Positions 43,000 to 49,991 of a stretch of DNA of 49,991 nucleotides are shown here, piece by piece (the stretch's first letter is position 1; every line of letters begins with the position of its first letter). The notes beneath the pieces were generated by a model. That model made no database searches, was not told the origin of the DNA, and saw only the letters and a program-made list of their open reading frames with translations. Made by a program: the position numbers and the translations under genes. This DNA is from Streptomyces malaysiensis subsp. samsunensis (GTDB lineage: Bacteria > Actinomycetota > Actinomycetes > Streptomycetales > Streptomycetaceae), in assembly GCF_024519315.1 (NCBI RefSeq), contig NZ_JANIIC010000068.1:1-49991 (forward strand), in the 5' to 3' direction.

Positions 43000-44745
43000 G
43001 CGGCCCCGGCGAGCTCGAGGCCGGGCCGTCCCGGCGTGCTGTTCAGCACGAGCTTGCTCTGGAAGAGCGGGCTGTGCCGACGGCTGCGGGGCGGATTGAG
43101 CGCCTGGACGACCCGTTCGAAGGGCACGTCCTGGTTGCTGAGCGCTTCGAGCACCGTGCCGTGGACCCGCGACAGGAGTTCCCACCGGGTCGGCCGGCCG
43201 GCCAGGTCGACCCGGAGCACCAACTGGTTGACGAAGAAGCCGAGCATCTCCTGCGTCTCGGCGGCGGTCCGGCCCGCGACATCGGTGCCGATGGTCACCT
43301 CCCGCTCGCCCGTGTAGCCGCACAGGGCCGTGCCGAACGCCGTGAGCAGTACGGCGAACGGAGTGGTCCCGGCCGTCCGGCACAGCCGCCGGAGCTCACC
43401 CACGGCCTCCGCCGGGATCGAGACCGGGAGCAGCCGGCCCCCGCCGGTGGGCCGGACCGGCCGCGGGTGATCCGTGGCCAACGGGGGCAGCTCCGTGACA
43501 CCGGCCAGCCTGCGCTTCCAGTAGGCCAGTTGGCCGTCCCAGTGGCCCTCGTCGAGCAGCCGTCGCTGCCATACGGCGTAGTCGGCGTACTGGACCGGCG
43601 GCGTGTCCGGGTCGGGCTCGCCTCCCTCGGCGAGGGCCTGGTAGAAGGCGGCGAGGTCGGAGTTGAACAGCCCGAACGACCAGCCGTCGTGCACGATGTG
43701 GTGGAGCGACAGCAGCAGGGCATGGTCCTCGGGGGCGAGGCGCACCAGATGGGCGCGCAGAACAGGCCCCTCGGCCAGATCGAAGGGGCGGTGGTACTCC
43801 GCCCGTACCAGCCGGTCCAGTTCCGCTTCGCGGGCGATCGGGGGCAGGGCGGTGAGATCGACCAGCGGGAAGGGCACCGGCTCGGGCGGCCGGATCTCCT
43901 GCCGGGGCGTGCCCTCGGGCGCGGTGATCAGGGTCCGCAGCACCTCATGCCGGGCGACGAGCGCGTCCAGCGCCCGGGACAGCGCCTCGGGGTCGAGCGG
44001 ACCGTGGATCCGGTCGAAGGCCGGCACGTTGTACCGGGGATCACCCGGGTTCAACCGGTCCATGAACCACAGACGTTCCTGGGCGCACGAGGCCGGCAGC
44101 GCTCCGGCGCGGGAGGTGGCGGTCAGCGGCGGCGGTGCGGTGTCCGCCTCGGGCTCGGCCTCGGGCGCCCGCAGCGCGTCGACACAGGCGGCCAGCTCGG
44201 CGAGGGTCCGGTGGTCGAACGGGGCGCGCGCAGGCAGGGCGATGTTCAGGCGCTTGCGCAGGCGGAAGACGACCTGGAGGGTGAGCAGGGAGTGCCCGCC
44301 CAGTCCGAAGAAGTCGTCGTCGGGCGTGACGTCACCGCAGTCGAGCAGTTCGCGCCAGACGTCGGAGACCACCTGTTCGGTACCGGTGAGCTCCCGGGTG
44401 GCCACGGTCCATGCGGCCCGCTCCACGACCTCGGGATCCGCGGCCAGACGGCGCAGCTGGGCGCGGTCCGTCTTCCCGTTCGAGGTGAGCGGGAGCTCGG
44501 GCAGCGGGACGTAATGGGCCGGGACCACCGGCTCGGGGAGCCAGCGCCGTACATGGGCGTCGATGTCCGGAACGGTCACGGCGCAGGCCCGGCGCCAGTG
44601 AGGGTCGTTGGTACCGCCCACGGGGAGGTCGGCCTGACCGCTGTAGCGGTGCAGTACGACATAGAACCCGGCGAGCAGCGCCATGAACAGGCTCGCCCCC
44701 TCCTCTTGGCACAGGGCACGCAGCCGGTCCGCGAGGTGGTCGTGG
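43000..44745 (-). pseudogene. NRPS relic: C-domain fragment, A-domain tail, PCP, truncated C domain
   Basis: Reading right to left on the minus strand: a C-domain fragment (LADRLRALCQEEGASLF, FYVVLHRYSGQADLPVG) is joined near 44606 to the very end of an adenylation domain (VPAHYVPLPELPLTSNGKTD). A PCP with DDDFFGLGGHSLLTLQV follows. Next is a condensation domain with the active-site HHIVHDGWS, ending around LFQSKLVLNSTPG near 43000. Almost the whole A domain is missing, and the last C domain lacks its end. The frame stays open throughout, so the internal deletion was in frame. It cannot make a peptide. Its 5' end meets the truncated PhyH gene head to head. Confidence 0.82.
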
Positions 44746-45404
44746 ACAGCACGGCTGTTCGCGCGGTGCACGGCTGCCACGCGTTCGACGAGGTGTGCGC
44801 GGCGTTCGTACGCCACCCCTACCTTCTCGCGCCGGCCGAGGCACTGGCGGGGACACCGGTGTACGTCTACCAGTTCAAGGTGAACCTGAAGCAGGCCCGG
44901 GAGGGCCGGGCGTGGCCGTGGCACCAGGACTTCGCCTTCTGGAACGCGGAGGACGGCATGCCACGGCCCGCGGCGGTCACCCTCGCCGTACCGCTGGACG
45001 ATGTCCACGAGGGCAACGGTCCGCTGATGCTCATCCCCGGATCCCATCGTCTGGGCTACCTCGGCCCCGGCAAGGTCACACCGGGCGACAAGGGGGACTG
45101 GCGCAGGAACTTCGCCACGGATCCCGAGCACATCATGGACGCCGACCGCGCCCGGGAACTGGTCGCGACCCACGGCAGTACGCGGGCGACCGGCCGGGCG
45201 GGCACGATTCAGGCATTCCATCCGAACATCGTGCACTCCTCGTCGGACAACACCTCGCCGGACCGGCGGGCGCTGCTGATGGTGTCGTACAACTCCATCG
45301 ACAACGCGCCGCCCCATCCGGTCCGCCCCGAATTCCTGGTGGGCCGGAACACGGATCAGCTGAAGCCGCGGTGGGACAAGCGTTTCCCCCTGGAGGCGGG
45401 CTGA
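44736..45404 (+). pseudogene. PhyH-type Fe(II)/2-oxoglutarate dioxygenase, N-terminus missing
   Basis: About 222 residues from a GTG at 44736 (or 44742), with no ribosome site. Relatives have roughly 290 residues; the first 60-70 are missing, and the match begins at STAVRAVHGCHAFDEVC. The catalytic part is complete: VYVYQFKVNLKQAREG, the metal motif WPWHQDFAFWN (H-x-D), LMLIPGSHRLG, and the second metal His with 2-oxoglutarate Arg in NIVHSSSDNTSPDRRALLMV. Family members hydroxylate free or carrier-bound amino acids and acyl groups. It lies head to head with the NRPS relic. It could only be made if a new start has been acquired. Confidence 0.75.
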
Positions 45405-45428
45405 GGCGCGGCCCGCCCACACCCCGGC

Positions 45429-46481
45429 TCAGCGCACGGTGATGACCAGCTTGCCCGTGGTGCGGTTCGTCTCGCCCTGGACGTGGGCCCGGGCGCCTTC
45501 GGCGAGGGGGAAGGTGCCGGAGACATGGGCGCGGAGTTTGCCCCGGTCGACGAGGTCGGCGATGGCGCGCATCCCGGCCCGGTCATGCTCGACGACCAGG
45601 GTGACGGCACGGACCTGTGCCTTCTCCGCCGCGGCCGGGGTGTCCTGGGCGCCCGGCAGCAGGGAGACCAGGACGCCGCCGGGGCGGAGCACGCTCACCG
45701 AACGGGTGGCGTTCTCCCCGCCGAGGGTGTCGAGGACGACGTCGTAGCGCTCCTCGGTGTCGGTGAAGTCCTCGGTGCGGTGGTCGATGCGGGCATCCGC
45801 GCCGAGCTCGCGCAGGAAGTCGTGCTTGGGGGCGCTCGCGGTCCCGGTGACGTGTGCGCCGCGCTCCTTGGCGATCTGTACGGCGAGATGGCCGACACCC
45901 CCGGCCGCGGCGTGGATCAGCACCCGCTGTCCGGCCCGGAGGTCCGCGGTTTCGACGAGGGCCTGCCAGGCGGTGAGCGCGGCCAGCGGCAGAGCGGCCG
46001 CCTGGACGTGGTCGATCCCGGCGGGCTTGGCGGCGAAGGCACGGGTGGGCCCGGTCACGTACTCGGCGTGGGACCCGGCCCCGTGCGGGTAGGGCAGCAT
46101 GCCGAACACCTCGTCACCGGGCCGGAAGAGGGTGACGCCGAAGCCGGTCTCCAGCACGGTGCCGGAGACGTCCCAGCCGAGGGTCATCGGCGGGGGCGGC
46201 AGGAAGATGGACATGGCGCGGTGCTTGAAGTCCGTGGGGTTGAGCCCGGCCGCGTGCACGGCGACGAGGATCTCCCCGGGGCCGGGCGTGGGCCGCGGAA
46301 GCTCGGTCAGCCGCAGAACCTCGGGGCCGCCGAGGGCCGTCTGGTGCAGGGCCAGCATCACGGGGGCGGCGTCCGGGGCGCCTTCCGGGGCGGCGGGGTT
46401 CGAGGCGGCGGGGTTCGGGGAGTCGGCGGCGGCCGCCGGGTCCGGGGAGTCGAGGTTCTCGGAGGTGTCCGTCGAAGTCAT
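45429..46481 (-). CDS. Quinone oxidoreductase-type zinc-independent alcohol dehydrogenase (MDR family)
   Basis: The 350-residue protein has a disordered first 40 residues made of Ala, Pro, Asp and Asn. A GroES-like domain follows (PRPTPGPGEILVAVHAAGLNPTDFK, shown by its core GEILVAVHAAGLNPTD), then the nucleotide-binding motif VLIHAAAGGVGHLAVQIAK. It lacks the structural and catalytic zinc Cys residues. HVTGTASAPKHDFLRELGAD suggests NADPH use. Enzymes of this type reduce quinones or activated alkenes. It is divergent from the AraC/DJ-1 regulator with only 69 bases between, the usual sign that the regulator controls it, and convergent with the PhyH remnant. Confidence 0.87.
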   Translation of the reverse strand: MTSTDTSENLDSPDPAAAADSPNPAASNPAAPEGAPDAAPVMLALHQTALGGPEVLRLTELPRPTPGPGEILVAVHAAGLNPTDFKHRAMSIFLPPPPMTLGWDVSGTVLETGFGVTLFRPGDEVFGMLPYPHGAGSHAEYVTGPTRAFAAKPAGIDHVQAAALPLAALTAWQALVETADLRAGQRVLIHAAAGGVGHLAVQIAKERGAHVTGTASAPKHDFLRELGADARIDHRTEDFTDTEERYDVVLDTLGGENATRSVSVLRPGGVLVSLLPGAQDTPAAAEKAQVRAVTLVVEHDRAGMRAIADLVDRGKLRAHVSGTFPLAEGARAHVQGETNRTTGKLVITVR

Positions 46482-46550
46482 GCCTCGATCCTGGCCGTAC
46501 GGTCCGGTCCGGGCGATGGCAAGAAGGTCAGTCTCCGATACATTCTGGCC

Positions 46551-47693
46551 ATGACCGTCGACCCTGCCGCCCGCCGCGTTCCCGGTGCCCGCGCCACCTC
46601 CACCGCCCGCCCCGCGTCCGCCGCACCCGCCCCGGCCCGCGACTTCGCCGACCGCGTGGCCGAACTGGACCGCCGGATGAGCCCGGCCCCGCGGCCCGGC
46701 GCCCACAAGGTCGTCGTCCTCGCCCTCGATGGTGTCTACCCCTTCGAACTCGGCATCCCGCACCGGGTCCTGGGCTCCGCGGACGGCCGCTACGAGGTGC
46801 TGTCCGCGAGCGTGGACGGGCGGCCCGTACGTACCGACTCGGACCTGACCGTCACCCCCGGGCACGGCCCCGAGGTGCTGGCCGAGGCGGACACCGTGGT
46901 CATCCCGCCGTACGCGATCTCCCGTGCCTCGGCCGCCGCCCCTGACCCCCAGGCCCTCGCCGCCCTGTCCCGGGTCCGCCCCGGCGCCCGACTGGTGTCC
47001 ATCTGCACCGGCGCCTTCCTGCTCGCCGCCGCCGGTCTCCTGGACGGGCGCCGGGCCACCACCCACTGGGCCCTCACCGGCCACTTCCGGGAACTGTTCC
47101 CCCGGGTCGAACTCGACGCCGATGTGCTCTTCGTCGACCACGGCGACGTGCTGACCTCCGCGGGAGCGGCGAGCGGTGTCGACGTCTGCCTGCACCTGGT
47201 GCGCCAGGACCACGGCAGCGAGGTGGCCAACCAGGTCGCCCGCTGCTGTGTCGTACCGCCGTACCGGGACGGCGGGCAGGCGCAGTACATCGAGCGGCCG
47301 CTGCCCCCGGCGAGCGAAACCGGTACCGGGCCGACCCGCGACTGGGCGCTGCGACGGCTGGAACTGCCGCTGTCGCTGGACGAGTTGGCCGCGCACGCGG
47401 CGATGAGCACCCGTACCTTCGCCCGGCGCTTCCGGGAGGAGACCGGTCTGAGCCCCGGCCGCTGGCTGACCCAGCAGCGGCTGCGGCGGGCGCGGCACCT
47501 GCTGGAATCCAGCGACCTGCCGGTGGAACGGGTCGCCCACGAGGTCGGCTTCGCCACCGCCACCTCACTCCGCCGCCATCTGGCGGCGGAGGCCGGTGTG
47601 GCCCCGTCGGCGTACCGGCGCACCTTCCGCGCCTCGGGCCCGGTCGACGGTCCCCGGTCAGTGCCGGGTTCAGGCCGGTCCGGCTCACAATAG
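46551..47693 (+). CDS. GATase1/DJ-1-like domain AraC-family regulator (FtrA type)
   Basis: The 380-residue protein has a Pro/Ala-rich start (about 1-48), then a DJ-1/PfpI-like domain (KVVVLALDGVYPFELGIP; VVIPPYAIS; VSICTGAFLLAAAGLLDG with the nucleophile-elbow Cys; TTHWALTGHF). The C-terminal AraC DNA-binding domain (about 275-370) has LDELAAHAAMSTRTFARRFR and LPVERVAHEVGFATATSLRRH. Proteins of this layout (FtrA-like) commonly activate an adjacent oxidoreductase gene, here the divergent quinone oxidoreductase. The start could also be later (MSPAPRPGAHK), because the first 43 residues are low-complexity. Its last 30 residues have no clear role. Confidence 0.88.
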   Translation: MTVDPAARRVPGARATSTARPASAAPAPARDFADRVAELDRRMSPAPRPGAHKVVVLALDGVYPFELGIPHRVLGSADGRYEVLSASVDGRPVRTDSDLTVTPGHGPEVLAEADTVVIPPYAISRASAAAPDPQALAALSRVRPGARLVSICTGAFLLAAAGLLDGRRATTHWALTGHFRELFPRVELDADVLFVDHGDVLTSAGAASGVDVCLHLVRQDHGSEVANQVARCCVVPPYRDGGQAQYIERPLPPASETGTGPTRDWALRRLELPLSLDELAAHAAMSTRTFARRFREETGLSPGRWLTQQRLRRARHLLESSDLPVERVAHEVGFATATSLRRHLAAEAGVAPSAYRRTFRASGPVDGPRSVPGSGRSGSQ

Positions 47694-47737
47694 AACTGGC
47701 GTCCTCTCACTTCAGGGCACCATACGCCCCGATGCGG

Positions 47738-47896
47738 AATGGCCACGTCGGGCGTCAACCTGGCGGTTTCCTCGACAGCTGCCTGGCCGTCGGCCACTTC
47801 CGCGACACAGCACAGGTCGTCCTGGGTGCTCAGGACCGCGTTCAGTCCGGAGCGGAACATGGCGTGGTCGTCGGCCAGGAGGATACGCAGACTCAT
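47738..47896 (-). pseudogene. N-terminal fragment of a NarL-type response regulator
   Basis: Fifty-three residues from an ATG at 47896 match the start of a receiver domain (SLRILLADDHAMFRSGLNAVL with the acidic pair D9-D10, then AEVADGQAAVEETARLTPDVAI). The similarity stops exactly before the strand that should carry the phospho-acceptor Asp (D-x-R-M-P). The frame then runs into unrelated sequence that is antisense to the neighbouring AraC gene. The DNA-binding domain and any sensor kinase are missing. This is a second response-regulator fragment in the window, unrelated in class to that at 2533-2853. Confidence 0.78.
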
Positions 47897-47921
47897 GTGC
47901 CGTCCATGGAGAAGGTGACGG

Positions 47922-48824
47922 ATGATCGCGACCGCCGCCCAGCGCGCCGGCCGGTCCGTGGACCGATTTCCCGGCGGCAAACCCGTACGCGTCTTCGGCG
48001 GGGTCTTCCGGGCTCCGCTGGGCTACCTGATCGCGGGTACGGGAGCCGCCCTGTTCCTTCTCTTCGGGCTTCTGGACCTGTGGTGGCACTCGCTGTACGG
48101 CTTTGACGCGGTGCTGGACTCACCACCCCATATCGGCCTGTTCCTGTCGATCTCCTTCACCATGGTGGGGAGCGTCATCGTCTTCGCCGCGGCGCGCGAC
48201 ACCCGTTGGGGCCGAGCGGGGGTGATCCTCAGCATCCCCGTGCTCATCACCTTCAGCCCCATCACGACGAAGGCGTTCGACGCCCTCCCGCTGCCGGTCG
48301 AACCCGATCTCGTCGGGAACATCTTGTTCTCCACCCTCCTGCTGATCATGGGAACGCTCACCATCGGCCGGTGGAGCACCGCACTGACGACCGCCGCGAC
48401 CCTCGGCGCCCTACAGATCCTCCTGTGGTGGTTCTCCCCGTGGGCGGCCCATGTCTACGCCGACGCGAGCGGTCTGCCGCTGCGCGACAACCTCGGCCAC
48501 AACCCGCCCGAACTGCCCTCCGAGATCCCGGTGTTCATGCTCCTCGCCGCGGCGGCCATCACCGCACTGCTGAGGCTGAGCAGGAAGCGGGGCTGGTCGG
48601 GCCGTATCGCACCACAGATCATGGGCGCCGGAGGCGGAGCCGTGATCGGCCTCTCCCTTCCCGTCCAGAGCGCCCTGTTCGGCGAAACCGGCCCGACCGC
48701 GGCCGAACTGCTGACGATGACGGCCGTGGGCCTGGTGACCGGCGCCATCGCGGGCTATCTCGCCGCCCGGCTCGCCGTTCTGCTGCGCGAGCACTCCACC
48801 GCACCAGCCACGAAGGGCCGATGA
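47922..48824 (+). CDS. Conserved integral membrane protein, unknown function
   Basis: The 300-residue protein starts with a basic segment (GRSVDRFPGGKPVRVFGGVF). It then has about seven hydrophobic segments (for example APLGYLIAGTGAALFLLFGL and VGNILFSTLLLIMGTLTIG) and ends with EHSTAPATKGR. The WWHSLYGFDAVLDSPPHIGLF segment contains two His that could bind a metal or heme, but no family is recognised. It precedes, by three bases, a gene for a secreted protein with C-terminal anchor, so the two probably form an operon. The ATG follows GGAGAAGG by six bases. Confidence 0.75.
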   Translation: MIATAAQRAGRSVDRFPGGKPVRVFGGVFRAPLGYLIAGTGAALFLLFGLLDLWWHSLYGFDAVLDSPPHIGLFLSISFTMVGSVIVFAAARDTRWGRAGVILSIPVLITFSPITTKAFDALPLPVEPDLVGNILFSTLLLIMGTLTIGRWSTALTTAATLGALQILLWWFSPWAAHVYADASGLPLRDNLGHNPPELPSEIPVFMLLAAAAITALLRLSRKRGWSGRIAPQIMGAGGGAVIGLSLPVQSALFGETGPTAAELLTMTAVGLVTGAIAGYLAARLAVLLREHSTAPATKGR

Positions 48825-48827
48825 CCC

Positions 48828-49434
48828 ATGTGCTCCTCACGTTCACCGCTACTCCGCGCCGTGGCCGTCGCGTCCCGGTGGGTGCGGGACCACGCACGCC
48901 GGCTGGTGTTCGCGGTGGCCGCCGCGTTCGCGCTGGTGGCGGTGTCGACCGCGCCGGCCGCGGCGTACGCCCCGGTGGGCGTCGTCCATACCGAGCGGGT
49001 ACAGGCGGGGCCCTACACGGTGACGGTCGGGTTCTCCGAGTGGCCCCTGCGGGGCCATGCAGTCACTCGACTTCACATTCGCACCCGACGGCGGTATCGC
49101 GGGGAAGGACGGCACGCTCACTCTCGACGGGCCCGGTCTGGACGCCGACGACCGGGAGACCCCGCTGGTCAGGCACCCCCGCAAACGGGATGTCTGGGGC
49201 CTGGACGTTCAGGCCCTGCCGGAATCCGGCACATGGAGCTTCACGTTCGACGTCGACGGTCACGCCGGCCATGGGCGCGGCACCCTGCGGGGTGTCGGCG
49301 TGCTCGACCAGCCGGGCCCGCCGCTGTCCATCAGCTGGGCCGTCTGCGCGCTCCCGCCCGCCGGGATGCTGGCCTACCTCGCCGTGGGCTGGCGGCGCAA
49401 CAAGCCCTCCGAGAAGGTGGCCACACTCATCTGA
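48828..49434 (+). pseudogene. Secreted/anchored protein interrupted by a +1 frameshift
   Basis: The first frame (from ATG 48828) encodes a signal peptide (ARRLVFAVAAAFALVAVSTA then APAAAYAP) and a first strand (VVHTERVQAGPYTVTVGFSE). At the G run 49051-49054 coding continues in another frame: removing one G turns PLRGHAV into PLRAMQSLDFTFAPDGGIAG. That frame then continues through a beta-rich domain to a C-terminal membrane helix (ISWAVCALPPAGMLAYLAVG) and a basic tail. The rejoined protein would have about 200 residues. It may bind at the outer membrane face with the preceding protein. A single-base insertion in a homopolymer can also be a sequencing error. Confidence 0.7.
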
Positions 49435-49459
49435 TCCGCTCCCGCCGTCCCGACGGTGC

Positions 49460-49506
49460 GCGAAGCCCGCTGGCGGGGAGGAATTCCCGGCTCAGCGGGC
49501 TTTCGC
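49460..49506. terminator. Bidirectional hairpin between convergent genes
   Basis: GCGAAGCCCGCTG pairs with CAGCGGGCTTTCGC with one bulged base, across a 20-base loop. It sits between the frameshifted secreted-protein gene and the convergent TetR gene. Confidence 0.6.
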
Positions 49507-49533
49507 GAGCGGGGAGGGGACTGCCGCGTCGGC

Positions 49534-49991
49534 TCAGCCCGCGTGGTCCGCGCCGAACCGCAGACCGTCGACGAGGATCGCCGTGATGCGCACGGCTTCG
49601 TCCTGCCAGCCCTCCGTGGTGTGCATTCCGCAGATGCCTCCCAGCGCGCGCAGCACTGTGCGCCCGCTGACGTCGCCACGGATGGTGCCGGCCGCCGCGC
49701 CCGCCTTGAGCAACTGGTCGAGAGCCTCCGCCATCTGCGTACGGGAGTCATCGAAGACGGGTGAATCCGTCGCCATGATGCTCTCCAGCGCGACGGCCAT
49801 TCCCTTGCCCACGGCCGCGTGCTCCACGAGCAGCAGCAGGAAGTGGCGCAGGGCCTCCTCCGGGGCGCTCCGGGCGAGGAGTTCCGCGGGTGCGGCGCAC
49901 AGTTCGTCGACCTCCTGGCGGTAGACCTCCTCGACGAGGGCTTCGCGGGTCTCGAAGTGGCGGGTGAGCGGCCCGCCCCGCCCCCCCCGCC
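49534..49991 (-). CDS. TetR-family regulator, C-terminal part, cut by the window edge
   Basis: Coding on the minus strand ends at 49534 and runs off the right edge. The first visible residues (LTRHFETREALVEEVYRQEVDEL) match the end of the TetR HTH, where YRHFPTREALVEAVYR is usual; only LTRHFETREALVEEVYR is given here. The ligand-binding domain follows, with MAEALDQLLKAGAAAGTIRGDVSG and the late ALGGICGMHTTEGWQDEA. The last 25 or so bases of the window are an almost pure C/G run, where the codons for the HTH end should be, so the frame there is uncertain. Target and ligand are unknown. Confidence 0.78.
   Translation of the reverse strand, partial: RGGRGGPLTRHFETREALVEEVYRQEVDELCAAPAELLARSAPEEALRHFLLLLVEHAAVGKGMAVALESIMATDSPVFDDSRTQMAEALDQLLKAGAAAGTIRGDVSGRTVLRALGGICGMHTTEGWQDEAVRITAILVDGLRFGADHAG

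Noticed and set aside
1..49991. tRNA, rRNA, integrase, phage structural genes and CRISPR arrays
   Set aside because: Looked for by eye and not found. Only the partial tnpB hints at a mobile element.

Overview
The window is high-GC actinobacterial DNA and most likely Streptomyces. The support is strong GC bias at third codon positions, frequent GTG starts, ATGA/GTGA stop-start overlaps, a 2-methylisoborneol operon, and many small regulator-plus-oxidoreductase pairs typical of the variable chromosome arms. No rRNA, tRNA, CRISPR array or prophage was seen. The left edge cuts a TnpB-type gene, and the right edge cuts a TetR-type regulator.

Layout: (1) 1-2393, start of a tnpB, a mannonate-dehydratase-like enolase and a FetB-like permease. 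(2) 2533-3758, remains of an OmpR-type response regulator and of a secreted beta-propeller protein. (3) 3963-7550, a persulfide island: two operators before a persulfide dioxygenase-rhodanese, a rhodanese lacking its cysteine, a TauE/SafE permease, the repressor CstR, a third operator, and a rhodanese-membrane protein. (4) 7721-8928, a collapsed methoxymalonyl-ACP cassette. (5) 9047-20396, a five-gene minus-strand operon for an iterative type I PKS: AT-ACP, a 2061-residue enzyme read as ER(SDR)-KS-KS0-KR-DH, a KAS III-like protein with altered active site, a P450 and a Rieske oxygenase. It runs from a promoter near 20.6 kb to a 17-bp hairpin at 8996-9038. (6) 21037-23467, an amidohydrolase divergent from an Lrp-type regulator. 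(7) 23531-25758, 2-methylisoborneol synthase and GPP methyltransferase. (8) 25954-30213, NAD(P)-dependent oxidoreductases with TetR and LysR regulators, including a clear pair of TetR operators. (9) 30241-34765, small ArsR regulators around a SulP transporter, a short STAS-like protein and YjdM. (10) 35840-39253, a secreted multidomain GH87 alpha-1,3-glucanase. (11) 39437-41880, a LysR gene and two SDR genes. (12) 42094-45404, a methyltransferase beside NRPS and PhyH-type genes that are both cut. (13) 45429-49991, a quinone oxidoreductase, an AraC regulator with DJ-1-like domain, a receiver remnant, a membrane protein, a frameshifted secreted protein and a partial TetR gene.

Two things stand out. 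The PKS operon carries what looks like a full fatty-acid-type cycle (KS, KR, DH, SDR-type ER, AT, ACP) in two proteins plus two oxygenases and an unusual KAS III homologue; I do not recognise a characterised pathway with this layout. The window also carries an unusual load of deletion scars: at least eight genes or cassettes are cut internally or at an end, several in frame. Gene functions are read from motifs and recalled family features; no database search was possible.
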